DNA of 34,762 nt, taken from the IMG/VR virus record IMGVR_UViG_3300036832_000699, positions 1 to 34,762 of that record; one strand, given 5' to 3'. This stretch comes from a virus. The notes beneath the pieces were generated by a model. That model was given only the letters and a program-made list of their open reading frames with translations, was not told the origin of the DNA and did no database searches. This document shows, in pieces, positions 10,079-16,998 of the stretch. Position 1 is the stretch's first letter, and every line of letters begins with the position of its first letter. The translations under genes were made by a program, and so were the position numbers.

Positions 10079-10495
10079 TTAACTTCGATCGCCCCACAAT
10101 TCGAGCCAGAGTGGGTGCAGTCTGTAATAATCGCCGACCCGCACATACGCTATCGGGTCGTTAGGTAGCGCGGCGCGGAGGGCGGCAGTCACTGCATAGG
10201 TCGCGTCAATGTTCTCGGGGTTGCCCGCGGTGGCCGACACAGCCGCTCTTATGGCCGCACTGACTAAAGGCGTAAATTTCGGGCGAGCCTCGTCGGACCA
10301 GATGATCCCATGAAAGGACGCTGTCGCTTCCGCCTCAGCAGCCTCGCGCGCCTCCAGCTCTGCGAGCAACGCTCGCAGACGTTTCAGCATCGGGGCAATA
10401 GTTATGAGCGCGTTATCGTCGGCGGCGAGCCACGCGATCGCACCGCGTAGTGCGTTCAGTTGCTCATCCGGTACGGGCGCGCTCATAACAGTCAC
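10079..10495 (-). CDS. Hypothetical protein with alanine-rich coiled coil
   Basis: This protein is 138 aa from a GTG at 10495, or 135 aa from the ATG at 10486; neither has a strong Shine-Dalgarno. The first half is helical and Ala/Glu/Leu-rich (MLKRLRALLAELEAREAAEA), a likely coiled coil. The second half (TYAVTAALRAALP, YVRVGDYYRLHPLWLELW) is mixed. There is no signal peptide or membrane segment. It begins 5 bases after the PEP-CTERM gene and may be co-translated with it. Function unknown. Confidence 0.6.
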   Translation of the reverse strand: MTVMSAPVPDEQLNALRGAIAWLAADDNALITIAPMLKRLRALLAELEAREAAEAEATASFHGIIWSDEARPKFTPLVSAAIRAAVSATAGNPENIDATYAVTAALRAALPNDPIAYVRVGDYYRLHPLWLELWGDRS

Positions 10496-10500
10496 TTAGC

Positions 10501-11283
10501 TTAACCCGAACGACGACGCCGCCATAGAGCGGTGAAGCCAAACATTAGGATTGAGGACCCCAACACCATTAAAGTCCCCGGCTCCGGGATTGGCGGCGGC
10601 GGGGGAGGTGGTGGAGGTGGCGGTGGACTGCCGCCGGTTGTGTTTACCAAGCCAGTGTTTGTCCACGACGTGTCGAAGATCGTGATGTTGTTGGTCCCCG
10701 CACCGTTCTCGGCAAACGGAAATATAATATCGCCCTTCGCGAACACGCCAGTAAAGTTGATCTCGTCCTTGCCTTGGAAGGCTTGGTTGGCCGTGAACGT
10801 GAACACAGTCAGCGAGTTGGGCACCGTAATGCTATTCGCACTATAGGCTGCGGTGATGTTGCTGCCGTTCAAGCTGTTGTCGCAGGCAACGCATCCGACA
10901 AATGTGTAGAGGTCGGATGAACTAGTCGTTGAAAACGTCCCGCTGACAGTACCAGTTGGTGTGACAGTCACTGGGGTTGCGGGCTGGCTGTCAAAAAGGT
11001 AACTGCCACTGGTGATCGTCGGTGCGGGTGCCCCGGTTGGCACCGCGATGTAGATGGTTAGCGGCTGGCTGATGTTCTGCCCGCCAACGTCTTGAATGCT
11101 GAACGCCGTGCTGTTATTTAACAACACGGGATCGCTTCCAGTGGCGACGCTGCTCGTGACGTGGAACGAGGTCGGGTCGATGTAAGTGACCCCGTTTATG
11201 ATTACGTCGGCTTTGGCAGTTCCAAGTCCAACGGCTAACAGGACTCCTGCTGCCGTCGCGGTCCTAACTAACATGTGCTTCAT
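10501..11283 (-). CDS. Secreted PEP-CTERM sorting-domain protein
   Basis: This 260-aa protein has a clear Sec signal peptide (MKHMLVRTATAAGVLLAVGL, cleavage near AKA-D at about 25). A beta-rich, Thr/Ser/Asn-rich mature domain with a CVAC cysteine pair follows, then a run of 12 prolines (220-231) and a canonical PEP-CTERM tail: P-E-P (233-235), a hydrophobic helix (about 238-254) and RRRR (255-258). In bacteria, exosortase (EpsH family) cuts at PEP and attaches such proteins to the envelope or exopolysaccharide. No exosortase is in the window, so a host enzyme would be needed. It sits inside the late operon between the proline-rich protein and the portal gene. AAGG lies 10 bases before the ATG. 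PEP-CTERM proteins are hardly expected in a phage, suggesting acquisition from a host. Confidence 0.85.
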   Translation of the reverse strand: MKHMLVRTATAAGVLLAVGLGTAKADVIINGVTYIDPTSFHVTSSVATGSDPVLLNNSTAFSIQDVGGQNISQPLTIYIAVPTGAPAPTITSGSYLFDSQPATPVTVTPTGTVSGTFSTTSSSDLYTFVGCVACDNSLNGSNITAAYSANSITVPNSLTVFTFTANQAFQGKDEINFTGVFAKGDIIFPFAENGAGTNNITIFDTSWTNTGLVNTTGGSPPPPPPPPPPPPIPEPGTLMVLGSSILMFGFTALWRRRRSG

Positions 11284-11305
11284 AACGACTTTACCTTAAA
11301 GGGTT

Positions 11306-11335
11306 GATGGTGCCAGGGGAAATCCTGGCACCATC
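11306..11335. repeat. Perfect 12-bp inverted repeat (hairpin)
   Basis: GATGGTGCCAGG and CCTGGCACCATC flank a 6-base loop, a perfect stem between the proline-rich gene and the PEP-CTERM gene. No T-run follows in either direction (three T on the plus side only), so it is either an atypical terminator or an mRNA-stabilising/processing hairpin in the PEP-CTERM leader. Confidence 0.75.
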
Positions 11336-11410
11336 TTTGCAATGCAAGAAGCGAGCCAACCACTAAGTGCTTGATTTTGCTCGCCTTTTCCCATCAGGAG
11401 CCCCCAAAGT

Positions 11411-11436
11411 GTAAAGTGGGCCGACACCCACTTTAC
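11411..11436. repeat. Perfect 10-bp inverted repeat (hairpin)
   Basis: GTAAAGTGGG and CCCACTTTAC flank the 6-base loop CCGACA. It lies 25 bases past the stop of the proline-rich gene and directly abuts a GGCATAC element at 11437. With the hairpin at 11306-11335 it makes a two-hairpin leader before the PEP-CTERM gene; an operator or RNA element is possible. Confidence 0.75.
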
Positions 11437-11461
11437 GGCATACACCCAAATCAACAGTCCG

Positions 11462-12010
11462 TTATGCTGGCGGTGTGGTTGCTGACGTTTCTGGCGGCGC
11501 AACAATGACCGGACCGACCCCCGGATAATTAACGACTATATAGGGCGGCGGCACGATCCCTTGTACTGGCCAACCAGGACTGCCAGCAGGTGGCGGCAGA
11601 GGTGTAGTCGGATCACCCGGGCTAGGCTGGGCGGTATCAGGCGGCAGCGGCGGAATGTAGATCGGCGGCGTAGCGTAGCCTGGCCACGGAGAGTCACCGC
11701 CCCACGTCCCAAGCGGCGGCTGAGGTTGTCCACCGCTACCTGGCGGTGTCGGCCACACGGTCGGCGGGATTGGGTGTTCTGGGTGTCCTGGCCACCACGG
11801 TGGATTTGGCTGACCGCCACCACCGGGCGGATTGGGCCAAACAACTGGTGGGATCGGATGGGAAACCCAAGGTGGTGGTCCGCCCGGCATTGGGCCGCCT
11901 CCGACCTGAAGCCCGGTCAGTGAGGCTTCGCCAAAGATGATGACGTTCTGCTGTGTCCGGTTGTATTTGTCGTAAAGTACGCCACTAATGGTAATTTCTA
12001 CTGCGGCCAT
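11462..12010 (-). CDS. Proline-rich repeat protein, virion-associated hypothetical
   Basis: This 182-aa protein has a short beta-type N-terminal domain (1-35, MAAVEITISGVLYDKYNRTQ) followed by about 130 residues of Pro/Gly/Trp-rich sequence with imperfect repeats (HPIPPVVWPNPPGGGGQPNP; HPIPPTVWPTPPGSGGQPQP). It has no membrane segment. GGAG lies about 9 bases before the ATG. It sits two genes after terL. An extended spacer or adhesive protein is likely, but no function can be assigned. Confidence 0.75.
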   Translation of the reverse strand: MAAVEITISGVLYDKYNRTQQNVIIFGEASLTGLQVGGGPMPGGPPPWVSHPIPPVVWPNPPGGGGQPNPPWWPGHPEHPIPPTVWPTPPGSGGQPQPPLGTWGGDSPWPGYATPPIYIPPLPPDTAQPSPGDPTTPLPPPAGSPGWPVQGIVPPPYIVVNYPGVGPVIVAPPETSATTPPA

Positions 12011-12034
12011 AGAATGTAGCTCCTAAGTTGGGGT

Positions 12035-12187
12035 TTACGACTTTGGTTCGTCTTTTGGTTCGCCTTCGGGCTCCTCGACTGGAGCCGGTGGCGGGGTCGG
12101 TTCGGCGGGCGTTGGCCCAGACGGCGTCTGTCCGGGAGTCGGTTCCTTGGCGGGGTCACTAAGCTTGATATATTTACCTTCTGCCAT
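12035..12187 (-). CDS. Small Pro/Glu-rich protein (50 aa)
   Basis: This 50-aa reading frame (MAEGKYIKLSDPAKEPTPGQ, ending EPKDEPKS) has GAGGA 9 bases before its ATG. After a short N-terminal segment it is all Pro, Glu, Thr and Lys, so probably disordered. It ends 24 bases before the proline-rich protein gene and shares its bias. Function unknown; the strong ribosome site is the main support. Confidence 0.6.
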   Translation of the reverse strand: MAEGKYIKLSDPAKEPTPGQTPSGPTPAEPTPPPAPVEEPEGEPKDEPKS

Positions 12188-12322
12188 CGGGTTGCGTCCT
12201 CAGAGGGTTAGGGTCGGTTGGTGAGAAAAATGAGGCTGGCGGACCTTGGCGGAAAGCACCAGCCCCAAGTAACCCCCAAACGAATATGCTACGGCTGCCC
12301 AGGAAACAAAACGAAGTATGAG

Positions 12323-13765
12323 TCAGTAGCATTGCGGGTGCCAAACAAACGCGCCATCGGTCACACGATGTAAAGTCACCTGCTTTCCACAGCGCCGACA
12401 GAGGTTGTCTTCGGTTTCGTATTTGGCCAACGTCGATTCGTAAAGTTGGGTTAGTTCGTTATCGAAGACGTCGGCTCGTGACGGTGGTGTGTGACTAAAG
12501 CGTTCAACGAACTCTTGTTCTTCACTGGCATTCGTTGATTCTGTTAGACCCGCCCTCCGGGCTGAGTCAGCATAATAATGTATTAGGTTTTGACCAGGAG
12601 ATACGGCTGTCCAACGCTCCCGAGCGAGGGCAAGCGCGCAGACACAGTCGTCATTAAGGCCCTCTGGCGCAGTATACTTTACCCCGGTTCGGGTATATTC
12701 GTATTCGTATGACTCAAGCTCGGACCGAATATGACCCTCTGGGAACGTTATCTCATGGCCTTGAATAGATACCGCTAGACCTTCCATGAGTCGTTGTTTG
12801 CCGATCTGGGAAAATAGGTAGCCGGCGAAGTTGCCGTGGTTGACTTGTAGTTCCTCAAGTACCGGGTCGCCGAGGCCCGTTGAATCGACAAGCGCCGGGA
12901 CGTCCTCGCCGACAATCTCGTGGATACGCCGTATACTTTGCCGCCAGGGTAGACCCTTCCAACGCTGAAATACACAGGTTCGCCCTTCAGCGTCGAGGCC
13001 AATAACCACCAGAAAGTCGTGTTTTTTCGCAAGATCAATTCCGAACGCCGCAGGCGGAGCATCAGAAAGGCGTCCGACACACGCCTCGATATGTGAAAGT
13101 CCAAAGGGATTTCCGGCGTCATCGGACGCTTCCGCCATGTAGAGTTCGCGGAAAACGTCCTCCGGCAGCGTAAGCCGCGCGTCCTCAAGTTCGCCCTTCG
13201 TAATGACTCCCGCTTCGATAGCATCGAGAACCGTGATCTTGGTATAGCGCGCGTCGGGCCAGTCGCCAGATTCAGCCAAGCGGGCAAGTCGGTAGAACCA
13301 ATTCTTGCGGCCTTTGACGTTACCAATAAATCTGCATTCGCCTCGCGTGGCGGTGAGCGTGCTTCGCAGGGCGTACCATGACTCTTCTTTAACGCGCGAA
13401 GCTTCGTCGACAACGGCTGCAAATACGTCTTCACCAAAGAGCGAGTCGGGATTGTCACCGGACTTAAACCAGATCATAGAACCATTGGACAGAGTTATGA
13501 CCGGCGTCGGGGAGTCTTTTGACGTAAACGACCCTTTGGTGGCGTTGTTTTTTATACGTCGATAAGCAATTTCGGCTTGTGAACTTACTGGCGCAACCCA
13601 CCAAAAGTTCTGGCCGGCGAGTCCGTGCCAAGCTTTTTCTAGTATCCAGGCAATCGCGCCAACAGTCTTACCGGCTTTGGTTGAGGCTTCGCATAAGATG
13701 TATCTGGCGTCGGCAAAGAATGCGTCATTTTGTTTCGGATACAGATATGGTCGGACGTATTCCAG
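12323..13765 (-). CDS. terL: Terminase large subunit (ATPase-nuclease), start uncertain
   Basis: This is the packaging motor. The first canonical start that keeps the frame open is the ATG at 13477, but it would remove the Walker A motif. The frame is open upstream to a TAG at 13778-13780 and encodes YPKQ, then EASTKAGKT (Walker A) and QNFWWVAPVSSQAEIAYRR, all terminase-like. The coordinates given use a CTG at 13765 with AGGGA about 9 bases upstream (480 aa). Numbered from it: Walker A 29-34, Walker B VVDEA about 118-122, RNase-H-like nuclease acids near D244, D294 and D372/D373. The C-terminus carries C-x2-C...H-x2-C (456, 459, 476, 479), a possible zinc site. An in-frame ATG at 13783 is followed at once by the amber codon, so a sequence error or mutated second codon is an alternative. 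Confidence 0.85.
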   Translation of the reverse strand: MEYVRPYLYPKQNDAFFADARYILCEASTKAGKTVGAIAWILEKAWHGLAGQNFWWVAPVSSQAEIAYRRIKNNATKGSFTSKDSPTPVITLSNGSMIWFKSGDNPDSLFGEDVFAAVVDEASRVKEESWYALRSTLTATRGECRFIGNVKGRKNWFYRLARLAESGDWPDARYTKITVLDAIEAGVITKGELEDARLTLPEDVFRELYMAEASDDAGNPFGLSHIEACVGRLSDAPPAAFGIDLAKKHDFLVVIGLDAEGRTCVFQRWKGLPWRQSIRRIHEIVGEDVPALVDSTGLGDPVLEELQVNHGNFAGYLFSQIGKQRLMEGLAVSIQGHEITFPEGHIRSELESYEYEYTRTGVKYTAPEGLNDDCVCALALARERWTAVSPGQNLIHYYADSARRAGLTESTNASEEQEFVERFSHTPPSRADVFDNELTQLYESTLAKYETEDNLCRRCGKQVTLHRVTDGAFVWHPQCY

Positions 13766-13789
13766 AGCCTGGAGTCCCTACATGAGTCG

Positions 13790-13948
13790 TTATCGGAGGC
13801 CGGGGACAAAAAGGAAGATCGTGAGTAATAATACGGCGATCCAGGCAAGCCAACTGGTGGCCCAGGTATAGGCGTTAGCTGGTGCAACCGGCAAAAGGGA
13901 AAGGAACCACAGGAACAGGTCGACAACGAGCAAGATTTCGATAATCAT
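13790..13948 (-). CDS. Small membrane protein (52 aa, two hydrophobic segments)
   Basis: The 52-aa frame starts MIIEILLVVDLFLWFLSLLP and has a second hydrophobic stretch (WLAWIAVLLLTIFLFV), consistent with a hairpin of two membrane helices. It ends 6 bases before the in-frame ATG that precedes terL. The ribosome site is weak (GGTG). Two-helix peptides near packaging genes are sometimes holins, but nothing more supports that here. Confidence 0.55.
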   Translation of the reverse strand: MIIEILLVVDLFLWFLSLLPVAPANAYTWATSWLAWIAVLLLTIFLFVPGLR

Positions 13949-13960
13949 ACCCGGTCACCA

Positions 13961-13994
13961 TCAAAAGAAAGGGCAGAACTAAAGAGTTCTGCCC
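13961..13994 (-). terminator. Rho-independent terminator, minus strand
   Basis: A perfect 10-bp stem (GGGCAGAACT / AGTTCTGCCC) with a 4-base loop is followed, reading leftward, by TTTCTTTTGA. It lies between the 38-aa gene and the membrane-protein/terL pair, so terL expression probably needs read-through or its own promoter. Confidence 0.7.
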
Positions 13995-14028
13995 TAGTTT
14001 GGACCGCGTAACCCACGCGAAACCCCAA

Positions 14029-14145
14029 CTAACTACCTAGTAGTCCTGCGCTGGGGAAACCTACTGACGCCACCAGATCGGGGGGACCGGCAACGTCAGT
14101 AAGCAAGCAAGCCGCTTTCAGCGTACCCCCTGCTATATAGGCCAT
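14029..14145 (-). CDS. Tiny hypothetical protein (38 aa)
   Basis: The frame MAYIAGGTLKAACLLTDVAG... ends LLGS with a TAG stop. AGGAG sits three bases before the ATG, a strong but slightly close ribosome site. It fills the space between the HTH protein and the terminator at 13961-13994. It is weakly hydrophobic with no clear membrane helix. No family is recognised; it could be chance. Confidence 0.4.
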   Translation of the reverse strand: MAYIAGGTLKAACLLTDVAGPPDLVASVGFPSAGLLGS

Positions 14146-14228
14146 ATTCTCCTAAATCAAGAAAAAAGCGCATCGGAGGCTCGATTAGTCGCGCGAATAC
14201 CAGGAAGCGGCATACACCCGTAGCAACC

Positions 14229-14681
14229 TTAGCCTTGATTGTCGCCCATAAAGGCTTTTATTTCGCATAGAAGGGCAGGCGTAGTTCGAGTCACTACTTC
14301 GTTCAGGCCCTTTCTGTGCCACGACTTTACGATGTAGGGGCTTGTCTGAAGAAGCTTAGATATTCGAACCCAAGAATAGAGATGCCGATAATTGATCGGG
14401 TGTACCAGCGCGCGGACATGAAGAACGCGGCGCACATTGGGCAAAGCACACACGTTTGGCAACAAGAGGATCTTGTCAACCATAGCGACTTCATGCTTGG
14501 CCGGAGCAGCAGCACGTAGGCTGAGCCGGCCTCTGAAGTTGGTTATCTCCCGACTGTCTTGATTATATTCGGGCCATATGACCTTTGGTTCCGCTGGTTT
14601 GATCCTAGGTTCGGGCATCGCGATAAGCCTGGCTCCCGCCCACTCAAGCCAAAACTGTACATCAGTATTGTCTACCGTCAT
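14229..14681 (-). CDS. HTH-containing hypothetical protein near the packaging genes
   Basis: This 150-aa protein reads in blocks: VQFWLEWAGARLIAMPEPRI (8-27), VIWPEYNQDSREI (34-46), HEVAMVDKILLLPN (63-76), RRVLHVRALVHP (84-95) and a helix-turn-helix-like end, LYSWVRISKLLQTSPYIVKS (101-120) with WHRKGL. The block order resembles the DUF6362-type proteins found beside phage terminase genes; this is from memory and unconfirmed. A DNA-binding role in packaging or late control is likely. GGGGGG lies about 9 bases before the ATG. The 78-base gap upstream holds nothing clear. Confidence 0.65.
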   Translation of the reverse strand: MTVDNTDVQFWLEWAGARLIAMPEPRIKPAEPKVIWPEYNQDSREITNFRGRLSLRAAAPAKHEVAMVDKILLLPNVCALPNVRRVLHVRALVHPINYRHLYSWVRISKLLQTSPYIVKSWHRKGLNEVVTRTTPALLCEIKAFMGDNQG

Positions 14682-14759
14682 GACATCGACCCCCCTCGGT
14701 CTGTCACGACGTAAAGCTAACCCAGTTCTGTGTAGGCCCTCCAGGGGGCTTGCGTTACG

Positions 14760-15239
14760 TCATAAGGTTATCGGACCCATATCGGTCCACTGATAGAGCT
14801 TAGAGTTACTAGACAAGAGCAAACCCATGCGTGGCATAGGAGACTCTGGCGTAAGTCGTTTGACCACGACTAAGGGCTCAGTCTTTCGCGATAACGCCAG
14901 TTCGACAACGGGACAGTACAAGTCCCTAAGCTTGGCGATGGCTTCGCTTACCCAGGTATACTTTACTTCGATGACCCAGGTTATACCAACTTCGTCGTCG
15001 TGTAGTAGGATGTCGGGACAGCAGGCCCCTGCCTGGCCGTCGGCACGCCGGTAGAAGAACCAAGGATTGTATTCAACACGCAGGCTTGGATTCGACTTAA
15101 AGAGCTTTTCAAGTTCGCCTTTGAAGCGACGTTCGTATCGCAGTCCTAAAACGATGCCGGGTCGTTGACTGCGGCTAGGTCGGTGTACTGGGGAAGTTCG
15201 CGTTGCGAACACCACCGTAGAGGTGTTCCCATTAGTCAT
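14760..15239 (-). CDS. PD-(D/E)XK-type nuclease
   Basis: This 159-aa protein has a basic N-terminus and the motif PDILLH (P75-D76), followed by WVIEVKYTW (E91-x-K93) and a helix with KLRDLYCPVVE. The spacing P-D...E-x-K fits the PD-(D/E)XK nuclease fold, in which the acids bind Mg2+ and the Lys helps catalysis. The start overlaps the stop of the TerS-like gene in ATGA, with GAGGA about 7 bases upstream. Next to the small-terminase candidate, it may resolve DNA branches before packaging or attack host DNA; the substrate is not readable. Confidence 0.7.
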   Translation of the reverse strand: MTNGNTSTVVFATRTSPVHRPSRSQRPGIVLGLRYERRFKGELEKLFKSNPSLRVEYNPWFFYRRADGQAGACCPDILLHDDEVGITWVIEVKYTWVSEAIAKLRDLYCPVVELALSRKTEPLVVVKRLTPESPMPRMGLLLSSNSKLYQWTDMGPITL

Positions 15240-15850
15240 GACGGTTCCTCAGACTCGGTTTCGGTTTTGGGGGTCACATCTATCATTTGTTCAGTTTTGT
15301 CTTCTGCGGGTCGTAAGTTACTGGTGCCCATGTTAAAAGTCACTTGCATAGGCGGAGCCGCTAAGGGCGCAGCCTGGCGAGGTGGCGCAACAGTACGGTC
15401 GCTACCAGCGGTCGCTAGCTGACGCAATTCACCTACGGGAATGACCTTAAGCTGTTCGGGGTCCTCTAGGCGGTCGACGATCTCGTCAGTCGCTAGTTGG
15501 GCTATGTCTATCCATGTTTCTTGGAGAGTTTGAGCCTGGTCGAGTGTTGTGTCAATAACCTGTTCGTGATAGTACGTTACCAGGTTCGTGAAGGCTGGGT
15601 CTTTCTGAAGGTCACTAATTCTTTGCGGGGTGCGGCCAACAAGTATGGCGACCTCTTTAACGGGCTTACCCTGAGCAAGCAAGCGCGCCGCAGTATGGTG
15701 ACTTGCCCGTAGCTTTTGGATTATCGGCGGGGCGACCTTGGGCGCGGGGTCCGTTGCCATGTCGATAAGATCGTCCTCGGTGAGTTGGCGGCGCACGGAC
15801 ATAAGTAGAGTCACGCCTGGGCGGCCTCGGGACGGTAAGATGGTGGGCAT
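15236..15850 (-). CDS. Terminase small subunit-like HTH protein
   Basis: This 204-aa protein has an HTH at about 52-84 (HTAARLLAQGKPVKEVAILV then GRTPQRISDLQKDPAF), the arrangement typical of phage small-terminase-like DNA-binding proteins. A helical segment (about 88-140, LVTYYHEQVIDTTLDQAQTL) and a disordered Pro/Glu tail follow. Small terminases bind the packaging-initiation site and feed DNA to TerL. AGAGGT lies about 6 bases before the ATG. It is coupled to the nuclease gene by a 4-base overlap. It could instead be a transcription regulator, since terL is four genes away. Confidence 0.7.
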   Translation of the reverse strand: MPTILPSRGRPGVTLLMSVRRQLTEDDLIDMATDPAPKVAPPIIQKLRASHHTAARLLAQGKPVKEVAILVGRTPQRISDLQKDPAFTNLVTYYHEQVIDTTLDQAQTLQETWIDIAQLATDEIVDRLEDPEQLKVIPVGELRQLATAGSDRTVAPPRQAAPLAAPPMQVTFNMGTSNLRPAEDKTEQMIDVTPKTETESEEPS

Positions 15851-15919
15851 ATGTTTACCTCTGACTGTAACGTTGGCGGGCCTCTCGTAGTTGTTGTTGG
15901 GGCTTCGCGACTTCCTGGG

Positions 15920-16084
15920 TTACGCGGCTATAGGGAGCGACGGTGTGGCCGTCGTCTCAGTTGCGGGTGTCGGCTTGAAGTAGACCTTGGGCCGGCGGAC
16001 AGACATCCGATAAGGCGTTATGGACTTTACGGTTGGCGGGGCCGCGTAGCGGGACTTTACTTGTTTGGGGGTGACTTGGGTCAT
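15920..16084 (-). CDS. Small basic hypothetical protein (54 aa)
   Basis: The frame starts MTQVTPKQVKSRYAAPPTVK and ends PIAA. It is basic in its first 35 residues (RYAAPP, YRMSVRRPKVYFK) and Thr/Pro-rich at the end. Its ATG overlaps the stop of a three-codon leader ORF in ATGA, and GAGAG lies upstream, so coupling is possible. The mix of R, K and Y could suit nucleic-acid binding. A competing 63-aa frame covers the same DNA but looks non-coding. No family known. Confidence 0.5.
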   Translation of the reverse strand: MTQVTPKQVKSRYAAPPTVKSITPYRMSVRRPKVYFKPTPATETTATPSLPIAA

Positions 16085-16145
16085 TTGTGCATACTCTCAA
16101 AAGTCGAGATTTTGCGTGAGGGTGGAGTGCGGGGCTGGCCACACA

Positions 16146-16190
16146 CAACCTTGAGGGGTCCCAGGTAGGGACTGGGGGTGCCTCAGGTTG
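16146..16190. repeat. Two-tier inverted repeat (hairpin)
   Basis: The outer arms CAACCTTGAGG / CCTCAGGTTG pair over 10 bp with one bulged T, and inner arms GTCCC / GGGAC pair 5 bp. It lies between the 49-aa membrane gene and the 54-aa gene. No T-run follows, so it is a structured spacer or weak terminator. Confidence 0.6.
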
Positions 16191-16208
16191 CGTGCGACTT
16201 TAGCAATG

Positions 16209-16358
16209 TTACGACTTCCAAACCATAACCAGGAACGCAACGACTGCTGTTAAAAACGCAACGCTAGTAATAAGCCAGTCGTTGCCGCCCATCGTATTAA
16301 TCATACCAATGCGTTCGCAAGCATTCGCGTTAACCGCGCAATCAATCAGGTTGAACAT
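16209..16358 (-). CDS. Small single-pass membrane protein (49 aa)
   Basis: The chosen ATG at 16358 has GGGA about 9 bases upstream; an ATG three codons earlier (16367) touches that GGGA and is less likely. The protein has a 28-residue N-terminal part with two Cys (CAVNANACERIG) and a C-terminal hydrophobic helix (WLITSVAFLTAVVAFLVMVW) ending KS. An N-outside, C-anchored orientation is likely and the two Cys could form a disulphide. It lies just after the terminator at 16383-16408. A lysis role is possible but unsupported. Confidence 0.6.
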   Translation of the reverse strand: MFNLIDCAVNANACERIGMINTMGGNDWLITSVAFLTAVVAFLVMVWKS

Positions 16359-16373
16359 CGAAGTCATTCCCAA

Positions 16374-16408
16374 GTAAAGAGAACGGGGCGGCACGATTGC
16401 CGCCCCGT
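16374..16408 (-). terminator. Rho-independent terminator, minus strand
   Basis: A perfect 10-bp stem (ACGGGGCGGC / GCCGCCCCGT) with a 6-base loop is followed leftward by TCTCTTTACTT. It starts 15 bases after the stop of the 191-aa gene, so this first late gene is probably made as a separate abundant transcript. Confidence 0.75.
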
Positions 16409-16422
16409 AGTCGTTGGCAAGC

Positions 16423-16998
16423 TTACAAGGTGATCGCGATAGCTTCACCCTTGCTACCCGCTTTCCGGCTCACCGCATAAGTACCGCGCGCCAGAACTTC
16501 CGCTTTCTTATCGGCAATCCAAGCCTTGCCGCCTTCTGACTCAGCCATCTTTTTCAAGGTAGCCGCGATATCATCTTCCGATGCGTTCGGATCGGTTTCC
16601 TTAACCCGCGCGCGAACGTGAAGTTCAAATTCCCGTTCCGCTTCGCGTTCCACGATATCGACTGACCGATCACGCGAAGGCTTGTAACCACCGTTAACGG
16701 CCGATTGTGCCGCCTTGGTAGCTACATCCCTATCGGGTGACTTGCTCGCCTTAAGGCCAGCTTGGCCAACCCGTAGCGCGTATTGGAGCGCGGCGCGGGC
16801 CAAGTTCTCCGGGTCCATATCAACCGGGCACGGGATCGTAGCTAGATACCCGTCTCCCTTTTCACCGGAGATACCGATAACAGCGTTGCCGCTATCATCG
16901 ACTGTATAACCCGCACTGGCGCAAGCTGCGGCCCATACTTCCGGGCTTAAGGTTGCGAGGGGCTTGGTGCTGTTACCGTTACGCTGTCCTTGTGCCAT
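16423..16998 (-). CDS. Hypothetical protein, first gene of the leftward operon (191 aa)
   Basis: The protein starts MAQGQRNGNSTKPLATLSPE. It has a globular part (AACASAGYTVDDSGNAVIGI, GYLATIPCPVD) and a charged helical half (IVEREAEREFELHVRARVKE; DIAATLKKMAESEGGKAWIA). It ends EAIAITL, a weak match to the C-terminal tag of several early proteins. GAGGA lies about 5 bases before the ATG. It is nearest the divergence region and has its own terminator, so strong separate expression is likely. A scaffold or DNA-associated protein is a guess; no family is recognised. Confidence 0.7.
   Translation of the reverse strand: MAQGQRNGNSTKPLATLSPEVWAAACASAGYTVDDSGNAVIGISGEKGDGYLATIPCPVDMDPENLARAALQYALRVGQAGLKASKSPDRDVATKAAQSAVNGGYKPSRDRSVDIVEREAEREFELHVRARVKETDPNASEDDIAATLKKMAESEGGKAWIADKKAEVLARGTYAVSRKAGSKGEAIAITL

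Noticed and set aside
11296-11505. 69-aa minus-strand frame, or its 32-aa internal version (MGKGEQNQALSGWLASCIAK...)
   Set aside because: It runs through the perfect hairpin at 11306-11335 and the end of the proline-rich gene; the possible ribosome site is poor.
12200-12325. Open in-frame extension of about 40 codons after the TerL stop, with a hydrophobic part (WAAVAYSFGGYLGLVLSA)
   Set aside because: No start codon of its own and no read-through signal recognised; likely chance, though the gap has no other feature.
13778-13783. Amber recoding (TAG read as an amino acid)
   Set aside because: Several genes in both cassettes end in TAG without longer in-frame extensions being needed, so a genome-wide recoded code is not supported.
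15957-16148. 63-aa minus-strand frame
   Set aside because: It overlaps the 54-aa basic frame; composition (Cys, His, Pro, Ser scattered) looks non-coding and there is no ribosome site.
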